Origin: RBG-16-66-20 sp049651845
GTDB lineage: Bacteria; Pseudomonadota; Gammaproteobacteria; Burkholderiales; SG8-39
DNA: 64,000 nt
Assembly: GCA_049651845.1 (NCBI GenBank)
Contig: JBASCW010000037.1
Location: forward strand, 1 to 64,000
Reading direction: 5' to 3'
The notes beneath the pieces were generated by a model, which saw only the letters and a program-made list of their open reading frames with translations, did not search any database and was not told the origin of the DNA. How positions within the stretch are numbered: position 1 is the first letter of the stretch; each line of letters opens with the position of its first letter. Positions 24,891 to 33,220 of this stretch are shown here, in pieces. A program made the position numbers and the translations under genes.

Positions 24891-25586
24891 ATGCCGGCAC
24901 TCGGCTACGCGCTGACTTTTGTCGCCGGCGTGGCGGGCAGCCTCCACTGCATCGGCATGTGCGGTGGTTTTACCTGCGCGTTGCGCGGCGCGTCGCGCGA
25001 CAGCGCCGCCTGGCTGCCGCGGCAGCTTCTCTACAACTGCGGGCGCGTCACGACCTATGCGTTTCTCGGCGCGCTCGCCGGCGCGCTCGGCCGGAGCCTG
25101 CATGGCCGGCTCGACCTGGCGCAGCGCTCGCTCTCCGTGCTCGCCGGTCTGCTCATGGTGGTGATGGCGCTGCAGCTTTCCGGTTTTCTTGGCCGGCGGC
25201 ACGGTACCGGCGGTTTCGCTACCCTGAATTTCACAGCCGCACTGGGCGGCCTGGTGCGAACGCCGCATGCGGCGGGGCCGCTCGCGCTGGGTGTGGCCAA
25301 CGGTTTCCTGCCCTGTCCCCTGGTCTACGCCTTCGCGCTGCAGGCGGCCGCGGCGGGCGGCCCGGTGCCGGGCGCCTTGATCATGGCGGCGTTCGGGCTC
25401 GGCACCTTTCCCGCCATGTTTCTGATGGCGGGCCTCGGCGGATGGATCGGCGCCGTCTGGCGCCGTCGCGGGGTGCGCCTCGCTGCCGTGTTCATCCTGC
25501 TGCTCGGGATTGGAACGACCGTGCGCGGACTGCTGCCGGCCGAGGCGTTGCACGGCCCGTCTGGCGCCCATTCGCATCCCATGTGA
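24891..25586 (+). CDS. TauE/SafE-family membrane protein
   Basis: 231 residues with about six membrane helices. The N-terminus GVAGSLHCIGMCGGF is typical of the SafE/UreH-like subfamily found next to ccoS and ccoI in many proteobacteria. The Cys/His/Met-rich motif suggests metal (copper) handling for oxidase assembly. Ends 1 base before ccoI. Confidence 0.8.
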   Translation: MPALGYALTFVAGVAGSLHCIGMCGGFTCALRGASRDSAAWLPRQLLYNCGRVTTYAFLGALAGALGRSLHGRLDLAQRSLSVLAGLLMVVMALQLSGFLGRRHGTGGFATLNFTAALGGLVRTPHAAGPLALGVANGFLPCPLVYAFALQAAAAGGPVPGALIMAAFGLGTFPAMFLMAGLGGWIGAVWRRRGVRLAAVFILLLGIGTTVRGLLPAEALHGPSGAHSHPM

Positions 25587-25587
25587 C

Positions 25588-27678
25588 ATGGAAACCGCCC
25601 GCAATTCCTTCTGTGCGCACTGCGCGCTGCCGATCGGCCGCCGGCCCGATCTGCGCCAGGTGAGCGGCGAGGCGCGCGTCTTCTGCTGTTATGGCTGCGC
25701 GATCGCCTTTCAGGTACGCCACGGCAACCACGAGGAGGCGGACGCCGCTTCGTTCCTGGTGCGCCTCGGCACCGGCGCCTTTCTCGCCATGAACGTCATG
25801 ATGTTGAGCTGGTTGTTCTACGGCGACTTCCCGGACCTTGACGGGGCGCTGCCGCGCGCCGGGATCCTGTGGGTGGTATGGCTGCTCGCAACTCCCGCGG
25901 TGGCGATCCTGGGGTGGCCGTTCGCGAGCGAGGCATGGCAAGAGGCGAAAAACGCCCGCGTCGGCGCGTCGGGGCTCGCCGTTTTCGGTGTCGCCTGCGC
26001 TTATCTTTACTCGACCTTCGTTCTCTTGCGCGGCGGCGAGGAGGTGTACTTCGACACGGCGACCATGGTGCTGGTCCTCTTTACTCTCGGCCGCTACCTG
26101 GAGGCCGCGGGGCGCGCCCGCGCGGCGCGCGATCTTGCGCCGATGCTCGAGGCGGAATCGCGAACGGCACGTGTCGGCGATGTCATCCGCGTCGCGCCTG
26201 GAGAGCGTATCGCGGTCGACGGTGTCATCGTCGAGGGACGCGCATTCGTGGACGAGGCGGTCATCTCGGGTGAGAGCCGGCGGCTTGAAAAGTCCGCGGG
26301 CGCAAGCGTGACCGCCGGCAGTTTGAATCTGGACGGCCATTTGCTGGTGCGCTGCGAAGCGGCCGGCGGCGACACGCGCTGGGGACAGATCTGCCTCGCG
26401 GTGCGCTCGGCGCTCAGCGCGCGCTCGCCGCTGCAGGGCGTTGCAGATCGTATTTCCGCGGCCGCTGTGCCGCTCGTGCTCGCGGTTGCGGCTGTGGTCG
26501 TCGCGGCCGGCGTATCTTCGCTTGGGTTCGACGAGGCCATGTTGCGCGGCGTTGCGGTACTCGTTGTCGCCTGTCCCTGCGCGCTCGGCCTGGCGGCGCC
26601 GCTCGCGGCAGCGCTTGGCGTGGCGAGACTGACGCGGCAGGGATGCATCGTGCGCAGCGGCGGCGTGCTCGAGTCCCTCGCCCGCGCGCACACCATCCTT
26701 TTCGACAAGACGGGAACCTTGACCTCGGGCACGCCGCGTCTGGTTGCGATCCAAACGAACGGCGTCGCGGCAGATTTGCTGCTGCGGCGCGCGGCGGGAC
26801 TCGAGCAGGGTTCCGGGCACGCCCTCGGACGAGGGATCGCATCAGCCGCCGCGGCGAGAGGGCTTCTGCCGCTCGCCGCACGCGACGCGCGCAGCATACC
26901 CGGCTGCGGCGTCGTTGCGACGGCCGAGGACGGCTCGACCGCCGCAGGGAGCGCGAAATGGCTGGCCGAGCTTGGCTTTCAGCCGGCCGGAGGCGGCATC
27001 GCAGAAGCGGCCGCGAGCCATGCGGCAAGCGGTTTCGCGCTGGTCCATGTCGGCTGGGCGGGCGCGGAGCGCGGCCTGATCGCGTTCGAGCATGAGCTGC
27101 GGCCCGAGGCCGAGGCGACCCTCGCAGCGCTCAGGCAGCAGGGCATTCGCTCGTTCGTCGTCAGCGGCGACCTGGCCGAAGCGACGCGGCGCACTGCCGA
27201 TGCCGCGGGCGCCGACGACTGGGTGTCCCAGGTCCCGCCCGAAGCGAAGGCCGAGCTGGTCGCGCTGTTGCGGCGCGAGCGCGGCGTCGTCGCCATGGTC
27301 GGTGACGGCATCAACGACGCAATGGCGCTTGCCGAAGCCGATGTCGGCATTTCCATCGCAAGCGCGACCGACCTCGCCCGGGAGACCGCCGACCTGGTGC
27401 TGCCGCGCAACAGCTTGGCGCTGCTGCCCTGGGCCGTCAGAATGGCAGGCGCGGTGCGGCGCACCATCGTCTCGAATCTCGTCTGGGCGTTCGGCTACAA
27501 CGCGGTCGCCGTCGCGCTTGCGGCGAGCGGTTTGCTGCAACCGATAGGAGCCGCTGCGCTGATGGCGGGCTCGAGCCTTCTGGTGATCGTGAATTCCCTG
27601 CGCCTGGAGCGTTTCCCGGCGCCCGAGGAAAAGGAAGCGGCCGTTGAAAGCGGATTGCCGGATGTTGCCCATGTTTAG
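25588..27678 (+). CDS. ccoI: Copper-exporting P-type ATPase CcoI for oxidase assembly
   Basis: 696 residues from ATG 25588. The N-terminus has CAHC and CCYGCAIAFQV, the cysteine-rich head typical of CcoI. Then come membrane helices with the CPCALGLAAP copper-transport motif, the phosphorylation motif DKTGTLTSG and the hinge GDGINDAMAL. CcoI moves copper to the periplasmic side for CuB insertion into cbb3 oxidase. Co-directional with ccoNO and ccoS. It overlaps the Cox11-like gene by 17 bases. Confidence 0.88.
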   Translation: METARNSFCAHCALPIGRRPDLRQVSGEARVFCCYGCAIAFQVRHGNHEEADAASFLVRLGTGAFLAMNVMMLSWLFYGDFPDLDGALPRAGILWVVWLLATPAVAILGWPFASEAWQEAKNARVGASGLAVFGVACAYLYSTFVLLRGGEEVYFDTATMVLVLFTLGRYLEAAGRARAARDLAPMLEAESRTARVGDVIRVAPGERIAVDGVIVEGRAFVDEAVISGESRRLEKSAGASVTAGSLNLDGHLLVRCEAAGGDTRWGQICLAVRSALSARSPLQGVADRISAAAVPLVLAVAAVVVAAGVSSLGFDEAMLRGVAVLVVACPCALGLAAPLAAALGVARLTRQGCIVRSGGVLESLARAHTILFDKTGTLTSGTPRLVAIQTNGVAADLLLRRAAGLEQGSGHALGRGIASAAAARGLLPLAARDARSIPGCGVVATAEDGSTAAGSAKWLAELGFQPAGGGIAEAAASHAASGFALVHVGWAGAERGLIAFEHELRPEAEATLAALRQQGIRSFVVSGDLAEATRRTADAAGADDWVSQVPPEAKAELVALLRRERGVVAMVGDGINDAMALAEADVGISIASATDLARETADLVLPRNSLALLPWAVRMAGAVRRTIVSNLVWAFGYNAVAVALAASGLLQPIGAAALMAGSSLLVIVNSLRLERFPAPEEKEAAVESGLPDVAHV

Positions 27679-28558
27679 AGCGTATTTCCTTGCGTTGGCC
27701 GCGACCCTCGTGGTTGCCCCGGCATGGTCCGCAACGGAGCCTGCGGCGGTGGTTCTGGAGTACGCGCGCGCCCTGTATGCGCGGGACTTCGAGCGGGCTT
27801 ACCGGCTCGTTTCGCCGCGCGACAAGGCGGTCAAGCCGCGCCCGGTCTATCTTCAGGAGAACCGCGCGCTCGAGGGCGAAGCGCTGGAGTTTTCGCGGCT
27901 GCTGGCGTCGATGGTCGCGGTCAGCAGGATCAGGACGAACCGCACGGGCGATCGGGCGACGGTGACCTTCCGGGCGCTGCTGCCGGACGCAAACGCGGAT
28001 CGCGTGCGCGAGATGACCAAAGGTTTCGACGCGGCCGCCTTGAACAAGCTCAGCGCCTCGGAGCGCGAGGCGCGCATGCGCGAGCTCAAGCGCCTTTCCG
28101 GCATGCGACGGCTCCCCACCATCGAGAGCGCCAACGAGGAGTGGCATCTCGTCCGGGTGGACGGCCGGTGGTGGCTCGATCTCGACTGGGGTGGCGCGGT
28201 CCGCGTGCGCTTCGGCGCCGCGACGTTCGCCGGGCTGGGATGGGAATTCGCGCCGTTGCAGGAAGAGGTGCGAGCCCGTCCCGGCGAAACCCTTCAGGTC
28301 GTCTACCGGATCAGGAACGCCACGGCCGGCACGGTAACGGCGAAGGCACGCCATGTCGTTACGCCCGGCGCCGGCGCCAAGCACCTCGACATCGTGACCT
28401 GTTTCTGCTTTCTGGAGCAGACGCTCGGACCGGGACAAGTAGTCGAGCTGCCCGTGGTCTTTCGCGTGAGCTACGACGCGCCGGAGAACATCGGCCCGAT
28501 CGAAGTCCGCTACGAGCTCTATCCGGCGGAGGCGTTTCCAAAGGACGCGGCCTCATGA
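27662..28558 (+). CDS. Exported two-domain protein with C-terminal CtaG/Cox11 domain
   Basis: About 298 residues; ATG at 27671 is an alternative start. A signal peptide precedes an N-terminal domain of about 160 residues of NTF2/DUF4878-like appearance. The C-terminal about 110 residues match Cox11/CtaG: WEFAPLQEEV..RPGET, A-N-A, the copper-binding CFCFLEQTL-PGQ and a conserved V-F-V strand. Cox11 inserts CuB into aa3-type oxidases. Classical Cox11 has a membrane anchor and no such N-terminal domain. Its place next to ccoI points to copper delivery to the cbb3-like enzyme. Confidence 0.7.
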   Translation: MLPMFRAYFLALAATLVVAPAWSATEPAAVVLEYARALYARDFERAYRLVSPRDKAVKPRPVYLQENRALEGEALEFSRLLASMVAVSRIRTNRTGDRATVTFRALLPDANADRVREMTKGFDAAALNKLSASEREARMRELKRLSGMRRLPTIESANEEWHLVRVDGRWWLDLDWGGAVRVRFGAATFAGLGWEFAPLQEEVRARPGETLQVVYRIRNATAGTVTAKARHVVTPGAGAKHLDIVTCFCFLEQTLGPGQVVELPVVFRVSYDAPENIGPIEVRYELYPAEAFPKDAAS

Positions 28559-29085
28559 GGCTTCTCCTCTGTGCGCTGCTGATTGGGCCTTTGGCGGTCT
28601 TCGAGGCTGCCGCTGGCGGCCGGATCGAAGTGCGGGTGACCGATCATCGTGCGGGAATCGAGAATTTTCGCAGTCTCACGATTTCGGTATCGGAGGTGTG
28701 GTTGCACCGCTCCGGCCGCGCGCGCCGCGACGGCTGGACGGCGGCACTGAAAGATTCGCGCCCGGTGGACATCGTGCCCCTCAAGGACGGTAAATGGGAG
28801 AAGGTCGGCATAGGCGCGCTTCCCGCCGGCAAGTACGACGCCATCCGCGTCGATGCCATCGTACGTGAGGCCCGGCACAAGGGCACAAATGCGGTAGCCA
28901 TGGACCCGATGAGCACCGTGATCGCCTTCCATGACGAAGTCGAGATCAAGAAGGACGTGCTGCTGCCCGTGCTCCTGGACTTCCATGTCGAGGACCAGAC
29001 CGATCATGCGCCGCCCCGGTACGTTCTCAAGCTGCGCCACGTCGCTATCGGGCAGGACCCGCCCGTTACGGGAGGGGGACGGTGA
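28555..29085 (+). CDS. Exported DUF4382-like protein
   Basis: 176 residues, starting with ATG inside the preceding stop (ATGA). A signal peptide (LLLCALLIGPLAVFEAAAG) is followed by a beta-rich domain with the DUF4382-like pattern: EVRVTDH, ISVSEVWLHRSG, PLPAGKYDAIRV and a final LKLRHVAIG. There are no cysteines or haem motifs after the signal. Function unknown; operon position suggests a periplasmic role in assembling or protecting the oxidase. Confidence 0.5.
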   Translation: MRLLLCALLIGPLAVFEAAAGGRIEVRVTDHRAGIENFRSLTISVSEVWLHRSGRARRDGWTAALKDSRPVDIVPLKDGKWEKVGIGALPAGKYDAIRVDAIVREARHKGTNAVAMDPMSTVIAFHDEVEIKKDVLLPVLLDFHVEDQTDHAPPRYVLKLRHVAIGQDPPVTGGGR

Positions 29086-29149
29086 ATCGGCGCCATGGGT
29101 TGCTCGTGGTTTGCCTGTGAGCCTCCTGGTCAGCCTGCATAACCTCTCC

Positions 29150-29881
29150 ATGCTCCGTCCAATCGCCGTCCTGCTCTGTCTAATCCCCGCGTGCGTCTCA
29201 GCGAACGAGGCGGCGATTCGCAAGATCCTCGAGCCGATGCTGGGCGGGGCGAGAATCGAGGCGGTCGAGCCGGCGCCGGTCGCCGGGCTTTTCGAAGTCC
29301 GGGTACAGACGGCGGAGGGGCTTCGCATCCTCTACACCGATGCGACCGGCGCCTATATCGTCCAGGGGAGCATCGTCGAGCCGCGCACCGGCCGTGACCT
29401 GACCGAAGAGAAGCTGCGCAAGCTCAGCGCGATCAAGTTCGAATCACTGCCCCTCGAGCGGGCGGTGACGATCAAGCGCGGCAACGGCCGGCGCGTTCTG
29501 GCGATGTTCTCCGATCCCTACTGCCCGGCGTGCAAGCAGTTCGAAGGGGCGCTGCAGCAGGTCGAGGACATCACGATCCACGTCTTCATGTTCCCGGTCA
29601 TCCGGCCGGCTCTGGCCGAGCACTCGAGCGCCGTATGGTGCGCGCGCGACCGCGGCACCGCCTGGCTCGACCTGGTGCTTCGCGGCAAGCGGCCGGGCGC
29701 GAATACCGCGTGCGCGAACCCGATCGAGCGCAACCTGGAGCTGGGACGCTCGCTGCGCGTGAACGCCACGCCGACCCTGATCCTCGCCAACGGCGAGCGC
29801 TACAGCGGCGGCCTGCCCATTCCGGAGCTGACGAAGCTGCTCGATCAGGCGGCCGCATCGCAGTCCTCCAGACCTCGCTGA
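29150..29881 (+). CDS. dsbC: Thiol:disulfide isomerase DsbC
   Basis: 243 residues; GTG at 29117 could extend it. Signal peptide, N-terminal dimerisation domain (about residues 22-85), then a thioredoxin fold with FSDPYCPACKQFE and the cis-proline loop NATPTL. Two further cysteines (WCARD and TACANP) form the family's structural disulfide. Probably corrects disulfides in the cytochromes and cupredoxin of this chain. Confidence 0.85.
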   Translation: MLRPIAVLLCLIPACVSANEAAIRKILEPMLGGARIEAVEPAPVAGLFEVRVQTAEGLRILYTDATGAYIVQGSIVEPRTGRDLTEEKLRKLSAIKFESLPLERAVTIKRGNGRRVLAMFSDPYCPACKQFEGALQQVEDITIHVFMFPVIRPALAEHSSAVWCARDRGTAWLDLVLRGKRPGANTACANPIERNLELGRSLRVNATPTLILANGERYSGGLPIPELTKLLDQAAASQSSRPR

Positions 29882-29885
29882 ATCC

Positions 29886-30380
29886 ATGAAGGTGCTCGGG
29901 TTCGCCGGCTGGTCGGGGAGCGGCAAGACCACGCTCATCGAGAAACTGATCCCGCGTTTTGTGCGGCGCGGCCTGCGCGTGTCGCTGATCAAGCATGCGC
30001 ACCATAGCTTCGATGTTGACCAGCCGGGCAAGGATTCCTACCGCCACCGCCACGCCGGGGCGGCCGAGATCCTCGTTACCTCGTCGCGCCGCTGGGTGCT
30101 GATGCACGAGCTGCGCGGCGCGCACGAGCCGGCCTTCGAGGAGCAGGTGAAGCGCCTCTCGCCGTGCGATCTGCTGCTCGTCGAGGGCTTCAAGCACGCG
30201 CCAATCCCCAAGATCGAGGTCTGGCGCGCCGCGACCGGCGAGCCGCTGCTGCATCCCGGTGACCCGCAGGTCGTGGCGGTCGCCTCGGACACGAAGCTCG
30301 ACATCCGTCTGCCGCTGCTCGACCTGAACGACGACGCGGGGATTTCTGAATTCATTCACAAGAAGCTCGAACTGGCGTGA
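29886..30380 (+). CDS. mobB: Molybdopterin-guanine dinucleotide biosynthesis adapter MobB
   Basis: 164 residues. P-loop GWSGSGKTTL at residues 8-17, LIKHAHH and LLLVEGFKHAPIPKIEV, all typical of MobB. MobB binds GTP and assists MobA in making the bis-MGD cofactor that AioA-type enzymes carry. Its presence here fits with the Mo oxidoreductase upstream. It overlaps the TlpA-like gene by 4 bases (GTGA). Confidence 0.88.
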   Translation: MKVLGFAGWSGSGKTTLIEKLIPRFVRRGLRVSLIKHAHHSFDVDQPGKDSYRHRHAGAAEILVTSSRRWVLMHELRGAHEPAFEEQVKRLSPCDLLLVEGFKHAPIPKIEVWRAATGEPLLHPGDPQVVAVASDTKLDIRLPLLDLNDDAGISEFIHKKLELA

Positions 30381-30940
30381 GCAGGCTCGGCATTGCGCTC
30401 ACAGCCTGCATGGTGATCGCCGCGATCTCGATAGGGGTCTACTCCTTTTCGGATAGCACGGCATCACGCGCAGGCAGCCTGCCGTTCGCGCGCGGGAGTG
30501 CGCCGAAGCCGATCGCGGAGCTGCGATTTCAGGACGGCGCGGGCCGGCCGCGCTCCCTCGCCGGCTTTCAGGGCAAACTTGTGCTGGTCAACATCTGGGC
30601 GACCGGGTGCGGCCCGTGCCGCGAGGAGATGCCGGCGCTCGAGCGCCTGCACGCCGGGCTGGGCGGGCCCGATTTCGAAGTGGTGGCGCTCTCGATCGAT
30701 CAGTAAGGGCCGCAGGCCGTGCGCAGGTTCTTCGACGAGATCGGCATCAAGGCGCTGCAGCTCTACATTGATCCGTCGGCGCAAGCGGCGTTCAAGCTGG
30801 GCGCCCCGGGCGTGCCCGCGACCCTGCTCGTCGATCGTTCGGGCCGGGAGATCGGCCGCCACGCGGGGCCGGCGAAATGGGATGCGCCCGAAATCGTCGA
30901 GGATCTGGCGCGGTGCTTGAGGGAAGGAAAGCCGCGTTGA
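30377..30940 (+). pseudogene. TlpA-like thioredoxin with an in-frame stop codon
   Basis: The whole 188-codon frame is intact apart from TAA at 30704-30706. The first part holds a membrane anchor and the active site WATGCGPCREEMPALERL. After the stop the same frame continues with AVRRFFDEIGI, FKLGAPGVPATLLVDRSG and a normal C-terminal helix to 30940. The cis-proline region is therefore lost from the truncated product. A single base change (for example GAA or CAA to TAA) or a base-calling error explains it. TlpA/ResA-type proteins reduce haem-binding cysteines. Confidence 0.8.
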
Positions 30941-31563
30941 CGGAGACCTCGACTCTTGGAGCGGTAACGGCGTTCGCGGCCGGCACCGTGTCGTTCCCTT
31001 CGCCCTGCGCGCTGCCGCTCGTACCGGCCGACATGTCCTGCGTCACCGGCCAGTCCCTCGCCCCGGGCACCGGCGCTGCGGGAGGGCAAAGCGCGCGCGC
31101 GAATGCTGCGCTGCTGAGCCTATGCTTCGTGCTGGGATTCTCCGCGGTCTTCGTCGCGCTCGGGGCGAGCGCAACCGCACTCGGCCGGCTACTGCTCCAG
31201 TACCGCTACGAGGCGGCAATCGCGGGCGGGGCGCTCGTCATCGTCTTCGGCATTGCCATGCTGGTGGGCGTCGAGCGCATTCCGTTCCTGCGCCGCGACC
31301 TGCACTTTCAGACACGGGTTGCGACCGGCAATCCCGCGTCGGCCTTCCTCCTCGGGCTGGCGTTCGGTTTTGGATGGACGCCGTGCATTGGCCCGATCCT
31401 GGGAGTCATCCTCACGGCCGCGGCGGTGAGCGAATCCGCCTCGGCGGGCATCCGCCTGCTCGGTGCATATTCCGCAGGACTCGGAGCTCCGTTCCTCCTT
31501 ACGGGCTTGGTGCGGAGTCCGCATCCGGCTACGGGCGCGTGCGAGGATTTCACTGATCCCTAA
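30937..31563 (+). CDS. ccdA: CcdA-like cytochrome c biogenesis protein, C-terminally shortened
   Basis: 208 residues from TTG 30937, overlapping the TlpA-like stop (TTGA); GTG or ATG starts are not better. Membrane helices with SFPSPCALPLVPADMSC and the second cysteine motif GWTPCIGPILG. It runs normally to AYSAGLGAPFLLTGL, then ends in an unrelated tail (VRSPHPATGACEDFTDP) where the final helix should be. Probably a 3' truncation. It would have supplied reductant to the TlpA-like protein for haem attachment to the nine or so CxxCH-type cysteines of this island. Confidence 0.7.
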   Translation: MTETSTLGAVTAFAAGTVSFPSPCALPLVPADMSCVTGQSLAPGTGAAGGQSARANAALLSLCFVLGFSAVFVALGASATALGRLLLQYRYEAAIAGGALVIVFGIAMLVGVERIPFLRRDLHFQTRVATGNPASAFLLGLAFGFGWTPCIGPILGVILTAAAVSESASAGIRLLGAYSAGLGAPFLLTGLVRSPHPATGACEDFTDP

Positions 31564-31682
31564 AGGCGGTCCGCCATGGCTGCTTGCGCCACGGTCGCCT
31601 TCGTCGCCTTGGGCCGCGCCGAGGCAGGCGTGCTCAACTCCCCGGTGTACGAGCATTGGTTCGAACGATTCGCCTGCAACGC

Positions 31683-32045
31683 CTACCGCACCGGCAGCTT
31701 GACCCTGACCGATTTTCCGCCGTACCCCTTGGGCTTGTGGCGCGCGCGGACCACTACTTCCGTGATGTTCGCCGGCACGCGTACGCCATACAGGTCGCGC
31801 GTGAACGGCTGCTCGGTTTCGTGCGGATGCAGCAGGATGCGCTGCCCGAGGACCTTGCCGTCCGGCCCCAGCACTTCGAACGCATCGGCGTAGTAGTCCC
31901 AGCCCTTGTCGACGCTGTGCACGGTGACGTCGAAGTCGTAGACACCGGGCGCGCTGCGCCGGACCTTGACGTCCACGACGTCGGCTTCGCCCGCGTGGGC
32001 GAGCGGCGCCGCAAGCGCCAGCAAAAGGAAAACGAACCGCCTCAA
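31683..32045 (-). CDS. Small exported protein of unknown function
   Basis: 120 residues from TTG 32045. Signal peptide (FVFLLLALAAPLAHAG), then an immunoglobulin-like beta domain (DFDVTVHSVDKGWDYYADAFEV, LHPHETEQPFTR, VRARHKPKGYGG). No cysteines. Not recognised as a named family. Follows the CcdA-like gene on the same strand. Confidence 0.55.
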   Translation of the reverse strand: MRRFVFLLLALAAPLAHAGEADVVDVKVRRSAPGVYDFDVTVHSVDKGWDYYADAFEVLGPDGKVLGQRILLHPHETEQPFTRDLYGVRVPANITEVVVRARHKPKGYGGKSVRVKLPVR

Positions 32046-32083
32046 GCGGCCGGGCTGCTGCCCGCGAAAAAATAGGACGGCGT

Positions 32084-32812
32084 TCAATAGCGCGTCGTCA
32101 GGTCGTTGAGCCAATCCGGATAGAGTCCGACGGCCCAGGCCTCGAAGGACTTGTCGAATCCGCTCAGGATCGCGATCCCCAGCAGCACGAAAATGATGCC
32201 GAGCACGGACTTCCCGAGCTTGCCCGCCGAGAGCATGCGGCCGCGCATCCGGACCATGCTGGCGCGCGAAATCGAGCCGAGCGCGACCAGCGGGGTGCTC
32301 GCGCCCAGGCCGAAGATCACCATGAGGAGGGAAATCTGCGCCAGGTTCTGGCCCTGCGACGCCAGCGTTGTCGCGGCCCCGAGCGTGGGGCCGACGCAGG
32401 GCGACCAGACCACGCCAAGCACCATCCCGATGACGAACTGACCCGTCAGGCCGTTCAGGTTCAGCCGGGAGATGACGCTGTCGCCCGCGGCGCTCAGTCC
32501 GGATGCGGCCGTCGCAATGCGCTGCTGAAGCCCGGTCGACAGCAGAAGGATTCCGAACGCGATGAGGATGACGGCCGCGATATTGCGCAACAGCGCCCGA
32601 TCCAGGCCGAGCGAGGCGCCGAGCACGGCAACGAAAACGCCGACCGAAGCAAACGCGACCGTAAGGCCAAGCGCGAGTGCGTAGGGTCCGAGCCGGTGCG
32701 CCGCCAGCGCGGTGGCGACGACGATAGGCACGAGGGGAAGCACGCAAGGCGAGAGCGTCGTCAGTATCCCGGCGGCGTAGCCCAGTCCGTAAGTGCCCGG
32801 CCCGAACTCCAT
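32084..32812 (-). CDS. CcdA/DsbD-like membrane thiol electron transporter
   Basis: 242 residues. Membrane helices with TTLSPCVLPLVPIVV near residue 22 and VVWSPCVGPTLGAA near 136. It is paralogous to the protein at 7632-8366 (same length, same end WLNDLTTRY/WIALTTRF) and has the same neighbour order, thioredoxin first. Likely passes cytoplasmic reducing power to the thioredoxin encoded upstream. Confidence 0.82.
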   Translation of the reverse strand: MEFGPGTYGLGYAAGILTTLSPCVLPLVPIVVATALAAHRLGPYALALGLTVAFASVGVFVAVLGASLGLDRALLRNIAAVILIAFGILLLSTGLQQRIATAASGLSAAGDSVISRLNLNGLTGQFVIGMVLGVVWSPCVGPTLGAATTLASQGQNLAQISLLMVIFGLGASTPLVALGSISRASMVRMRGRMLSAGKLGKSVLGIIFVLLGIAILSGFDKSFEAWAVGLYPDWLNDLTTRY

Positions 32813-32836
32813 CGGCGTGCTTCTCCCAGCCGTTTC

Positions 32837-33220
32837 TCAGAGCGCCTTGGCGAAGACCGCCGCGAGGTCGGCTTTCCGGGTCTGCCCGGTCGAGCGCGCG
32901 ACCTCCTTGCCTCCCTTGAATACGACAAACGTGCTTTGCTGGGATACGCGGAGCGCCTTCTTCAGTTCTTTTTCCTTGTCGAAGTCGGCCACGAACAGCG
33001 TGACATCCTTCATCTTCGCGTCGCGCATCAGCTCCAGCACGATCGGCTTCTGCGTCTTGCAGGTCGGGCACCAGTCGGCGTAGAAGTCGACGATCACCGG
33101 CCGGCCTTCGGCGATAGCCCTGTCGAACGCCGCCTTGTCGTAGGGCTGCTCGCCTGCCGCGGCGCCGATGGAAAAAAGCAATGCGAGAGTCGCGCATGCG
33201 CGCTTGAGCCAGATTTTCAT
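32837..33220 (-). CDS. Periplasmic thioredoxin-fold protein
   Basis: 127 residues. Signal peptide (ACATLALLFSIGAAAG), active site DWCPTCKTQ, DsbD-gamma-like. It overlaps the preceding dehalogenase gene by 4 bases (ATGA). It shares KELKK-L-V-QST-VV-KG with the protein at 8376-8756. Partner of the CcdA-like transporter 24 bases downstream. Confidence 0.82.
   Translation of the reverse strand: MKIWLKRACATLALLFSIGAAAGEQPYDKAAFDRAIAEGRPVIVDFYADWCPTCKTQKPIVLELMRDAKMKDVTLFVADFDKEKELKKALRVSQQSTFVVFKGGKEVARSTGQTRKADLAAVFAKAL

Noticed and set aside
31576..31893. Open frame after the shortened CcdA as the missing CcdA end
   Set aside because: Its translation has no membrane-helix pattern like the CcdA C-terminus and it overlaps an oppositely oriented gene with a signal peptide.
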